Virus record (IMG/VR): IMGVR_UViG_3300048587_000174
Span: 1 to 49,963 of that record
Origin: a virus
DNA length: 49,963 bases
Strand: one strand, 5' to 3'
The position numbers and the translations under genes were made by a program. The notes beneath the pieces are model-generated. The model had not been told where the DNA came from, made no database searches, and was given only the letters and a program-made list of their open reading frames with translations. Below are positions 48,019 to 49,963 of this stretch, one piece after another; position 1 is the first letter of the stretch, and each line of letters begins with the position of its first letter.

Positions 48019-48054
48019 GTTGTTGTGATTTAGCGGGTTTATTAGCGTGGTTTA

Positions 48055-48119
48055 AAAAGTGGGAGGGCCGGGCGCAAACCCGTAGGAAACATTAAACCTA
48101 ACCTTAACTTACCCTCCCA
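48055..48119 (-). promoter_or_regulatory. Structured intergenic element, terminator/attenuator-like
   Basis: On the minus strand TGGGAGGG (48119-48112) pairs with CCCTCCCA (48067-48060), enclosing a smaller hairpin (CGGG...CCCG near 48068-48083). The outer stem is followed by CTTTTT. It spans nearly all of the gap between two early genes. A simple attenuator is likely; a ligand-responsive or protein-bound RNA cannot be excluded. Confidence 0.55.
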
Positions 48120-48124
48120 AATAA

Positions 48125-49276
48125 TCAGCGTTTCATTGATCGGAATATGCCCAGCCAACCTGGTTTATCATAACGCGTCTGATCTGTTTCAAAACGCTTG
48201 CAAACAGCGTCAATTCCCATGTTAAAAAATACCTTAAATTCAAGTGTTGATTCCAGCCACGTAATTGATGCACGGCGAAATTGAGCCAGTTGATCAATTG
48301 TGTTTATTTCAGGAGTTTTCTGTGATTCGTGGTGCGCAGGCGGTTCAGGTCGCTGATCTGTTTGCTGCGCTGGCGCCGTAACCGGCTGCAATGTTCCTGC
48401 CGGGATCGTTGCAGGAATACCCTGATATGGAACCTGAACGGGTTGTATAGTTCCTGCTGGAATGATTTGCTGTTCTGGCTCCGGTAAATTCGATGGAACA
48501 AATACCGGCGTATGAATTTCCACCACGCGACCGTCCATGTTGAAGTCGTATTCCTGCGGCGGCGCAGGCGGAAGTGGTTCAGAATCATCCTGTTTCGCCG
48601 CAGTTTGTGCGGCTTTCCACGCACGAAATTCAGCAAGTTCAGCCTCATGAGCGACTAATCTCCGTTCGCGCTCCTCTAATTCACGTTGTTTCTGTAATTC
48701 AGCTTCCCGGTCAGCGGCAACGCGCTGCTGCTCCTGATGCCCCTGAGAAACCCACAGGTTTAACTGAGCCTCGTCAGCATCGTCAATCAAATCAAACATG
48801 ATCCGGTTAAATCCGGAAACGTAAAACTGCCCGGCCAGCACCCATCCGGCGGATTCGAGCAAATTAACTCTGCGTAGGTGTTCGGCTTCGGCCTCCTTTT
48901 GGATCCTGATTGATTCGGCGTTGACCTTACTTTCAACTGAAATTCGCGATTGTGCTGCTTCGGCAATAAGCCCGTCAACGTGGTCTTTTGCCTCTGAAAG
49001 CAACGCCCTGACAGGTTCAAATAGTTTAACCCTTGCTTTATCCGCTCCGGTTTCAAATTTCTTAATCCTGGCCACCAAATCAATGGCGCGTTCCAGTGAT
49101 GCTTTGTCGGTTATTTGAATAACCGCAGCTTCCTGTTTTAAATCGTTCAACATCACCTGTAACGGTGATAATTTAACGAGTGCTTTTTCTTTAGTGTCCG
49201 TGGGAAGTACCGGTTCGGTAAATGTGATTAGAGTTTCCTCCGGTTCTACCGCGAATGATTTTATTCGTTTTGCCAT
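48125..49276 (-). CDS. DUF1351-like coiled-coil protein (383 aa)
   Basis: Residues ~50-220 are a long helical region (LERAIDLVARIKKFETGADK, LFEPVRALLSEAKDHVDGLI, then a charged coiled coil with REAELQKQRELEERERRL). This is the architecture of DUF1351-type phage proteins that sit next to recombination genes. Residues ~235-320 are Pro/Gln-rich with repeated IPAGT(I/L)QPV units. The C-terminal ~50 residues are folded. It precedes the annealing protein and exonuclease and probably assists recombination or replication. Confidence 0.6.
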   Translation of the reverse strand: MAKRIKSFAVEPEETLITFTEPVLPTDTKEKALVKLSPLQVMLNDLKQEAAVIQITDKASLERAIDLVARIKKFETGADKARVKLFEPVRALLSEAKDHVDGLIAEAAQSRISVESKVNAESIRIQKEAEAEHLRRVNLLESAGWVLAGQFYVSGFNRIMFDLIDDADEAQLNLWVSQGHQEQQRVAADREAELQKQRELEERERRLVAHEAELAEFRAWKAAQTAAKQDDSEPLPPAPPQEYDFNMDGRVVEIHTPVFVPSNLPEPEQQIIPAGTIQPVQVPYQGIPATIPAGTLQPVTAPAQQTDQRPEPPAHHESQKTPEINTIDQLAQFRRASITWLESTLEFKVFFNMGIDAVCKRFETDQTRYDKPGWLGIFRSMKR

Positions 49277-49345
49277 TGTTTGGGAGTTTATTGCGTGGTT
49301 TATTATTTTACGGCATCCTGTTTAATTCAGTTTCGGTGTTACATT

Positions 49346-49531
49346 TTAATTCAGCGTAGCAAGCCGAAGATCCTCAGCATACTGGTAATAATAAGCGTTT
49401 TCTGCCAGTATTTTTTCAGCGCAAGTTTTACAAATCTGCCCACGGGCTGATAATTCGCGCACTTTGGCAGATTTAACCAACAGTTCAGCCTTATTGGCTG
49501 CGATTTGTTTGAGGTCTTTGAGGTTTAGCAT
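49346..49531 (-). CDS. Small CxxC protein, first gene of leftward early operon (61 aa)
   Basis: The 61-residue protein is helical with one CxxC pair in ARGQICKTCAEKILAENAYY. A single pair could bind metal as a dimer. No family is recognised. Its start lies 25 nt after a -7 box (49556-49563), so it is the first product of the leftward early transcript, a typical place for host-takeover proteins. Confidence 0.55.
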   Translation of the reverse strand: MLNLKDLKQIAANKAELLVKSAKVRELSARGQICKTCAEKILAENAYYYQYAEDLRLATLN

Positions 49532-49555
49532 GTTTTAGTTGTTGTTTAGCGAAGA

Positions 49556-49563
49556 CAAACGTA
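49556..49563 (-). promoter_or_regulatory. Bacteroidota -7 box for the leftward early operon
   Basis: The minus strand reads TACGTTTG, an exact TAnnTTTG. The -33 region is TTTT-like, a weak match. The ATG at 49531 lies 25 nt downstream. Confidence 0.55.
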
Positions 49564-49644
49564 TGTATTTTTCGGAATACGGAAAACACGAAGCCGGAAA
49601 ATAATTTACAGTTCATTGATTTTCAGCCTAATAATTTTCGGACT

Positions 49645-49676
49645 ACCGAATCAGCATCATAGTTTACCGAATCAGC
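49645..49676. repeat. Two 11-bp direct repeats at the end of the CHU_C gene
   Basis: ACCGAATCAGC occurs at 49645-49655 and 49666-49676, 21 bp apart; the second covers the last codons of the gene. They lie between the end of the late transcript and the early promoter, and could be a regulator-binding pair or a chance duplication. Confidence 0.5.
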
Positions 49677-49963
49677 GTTACCGATCCGATTCTCACCTCC
49701 GGCAGCCCACCACGGTAATACGCGGCCTTGAATGTATATACGTCTATGGGGGCATCTGATCCGTCCGGCAGCGTTCCATTCCATCCGGATACCGACCCAG
49801 ACCAGACCAGGCCACCCCAGCGGGAGTAAACCTCCACTGATTGAATTTTAATCAGCCCGGCGTACTTCGGAAACCAAACATCGTTTAGATTATCCCCGTT
49901 CGGGGTGAATGACACCGGAAAATTAATCACAGCGCAATACTGAGCGTTCAAATAAACTGTTCG
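49664..49963 (-). CDS. 3' part of the CHU_C sorting-domain gene (continues at 385-1)
   Basis: This is the end of the 185-aa secreted protein whose ATG is at 385. The bases 49837-49963 duplicate 1-127, so the unique 3' part is 49664-49836 (173 nt). It encodes most of the sorting domain: the WGG and GWNGTLPDG motifs, the VYTFKAAYYRGG strand and the final VTLIR. The reading frame matches across the join, which shows the split is only an effect of where the circle was opened. Confidence 0.9.
   Translation of the reverse strand, partial: RTVYLNAQYCAVINFPVSFTPNGDNLNDVWFPKYAGLIKIQSVEVYSRWGGLVWSGSVSGWNGTLPDGSDAPIDVYTFKAAYYRGGLPEVRIGSVTLIR
49837..49963. repeat. Right copy of 127-bp terminal direct repeat
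   Basis: Identical to 1-127. See the left copy; it most likely reflects the assembly overlap of a circular or permuted molecule. Confidence 0.95.

Overview
This window is the essentially complete genome of a tailed phage of a Bacteroidota host. Its first 127 bases recur exactly as its last 127 bases (1-127 and 49837-49963), and one gene reads in frame through that join. The molecule is therefore circular or circularly permuted, with a unit length of about 49,836 bp. The host group is inferred from TAnnTTTG-type -7 promoter boxes (some with a TTTG -33 box), A/C-rich leaders without Shine-Dalgarno sites, a DUF3127-type single-strand binding protein, and exported proteins built from type IX secretion and gliding-motility domains. 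No integrase, tRNA, CRISPR array or insertion sequence was seen.

Nearly all late genes lie on the minus strand, so transcription runs from high to low coordinates. From 34975 down to 29943 is the packaging block: a small-terminase-like gene, a 2 kb array of small AT-rich genes separated by integron attC-like palindromes, and a lambda gpA-like large terminase. From 29847 to 18915 is a contractile, Mu/P2-like tail: sheath, tube, tail-assembly chaperone with a -1 frameshift signal, tape measure, baseplate J, gp48-like, a fibre-like protein, tail-completion-like, gp43-like, hub and spike. From 16345 to 10378 is a lambda-ordered head: gpW-like, portal, ClpP-like protease, decoration, major capsid, FI-like and head-tail joining. 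From 10381 to 4939 are a tail terminator fused to repeats and several fibre or tip proteins. From 4902 to 2977 is a lysis block: holin-like, membrane protein, lipoprotein endolysin and spanin-like. From 2980 across the join to 49664 are four exported proteins that look like a gliding-motility surface protein cut into separate genes.

Plus-strand insertions interrupt this pattern. A 55-aa ribbon-helix-helix gene sits inside the head operon (14134-14301). Two glycosyltransferase genes (16419-18913) sit between head and baseplate; the second begins with the same ~45-residue module that begins the FI-like head protein.

The control region at 35640-36506 is very AT-rich. It holds ten TGTTACA/TGTAACA heptamers, three copies of an 18-bp repeat, divergent promoters, and a structured leader with interleaved inverted repeats. 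Rightward from it (36507-38651) is a short early operon with an RHH protein and a DUF3127 protein. Converging on that operon is the leftward replication and recombination operon (49531-38677): a DUF1351-like coiled-coil protein, a putative annealing protein, a YqaJ exonuclease, an XRE regulator, an SF2 helicase with an intein in its Walker A motif, a VRR-NUC nuclease and a primase-helicase.

Taken together this is a myovirus-like phage with a lambda-type head and a Mu-type tail, its own primase-helicase and a Red-like recombination pair. Its accessory cargo (attC-like cassettes, split surface-protein genes, capsid-tagged glycosyltransferase, pseudoknot leader) is the least ordinary part.
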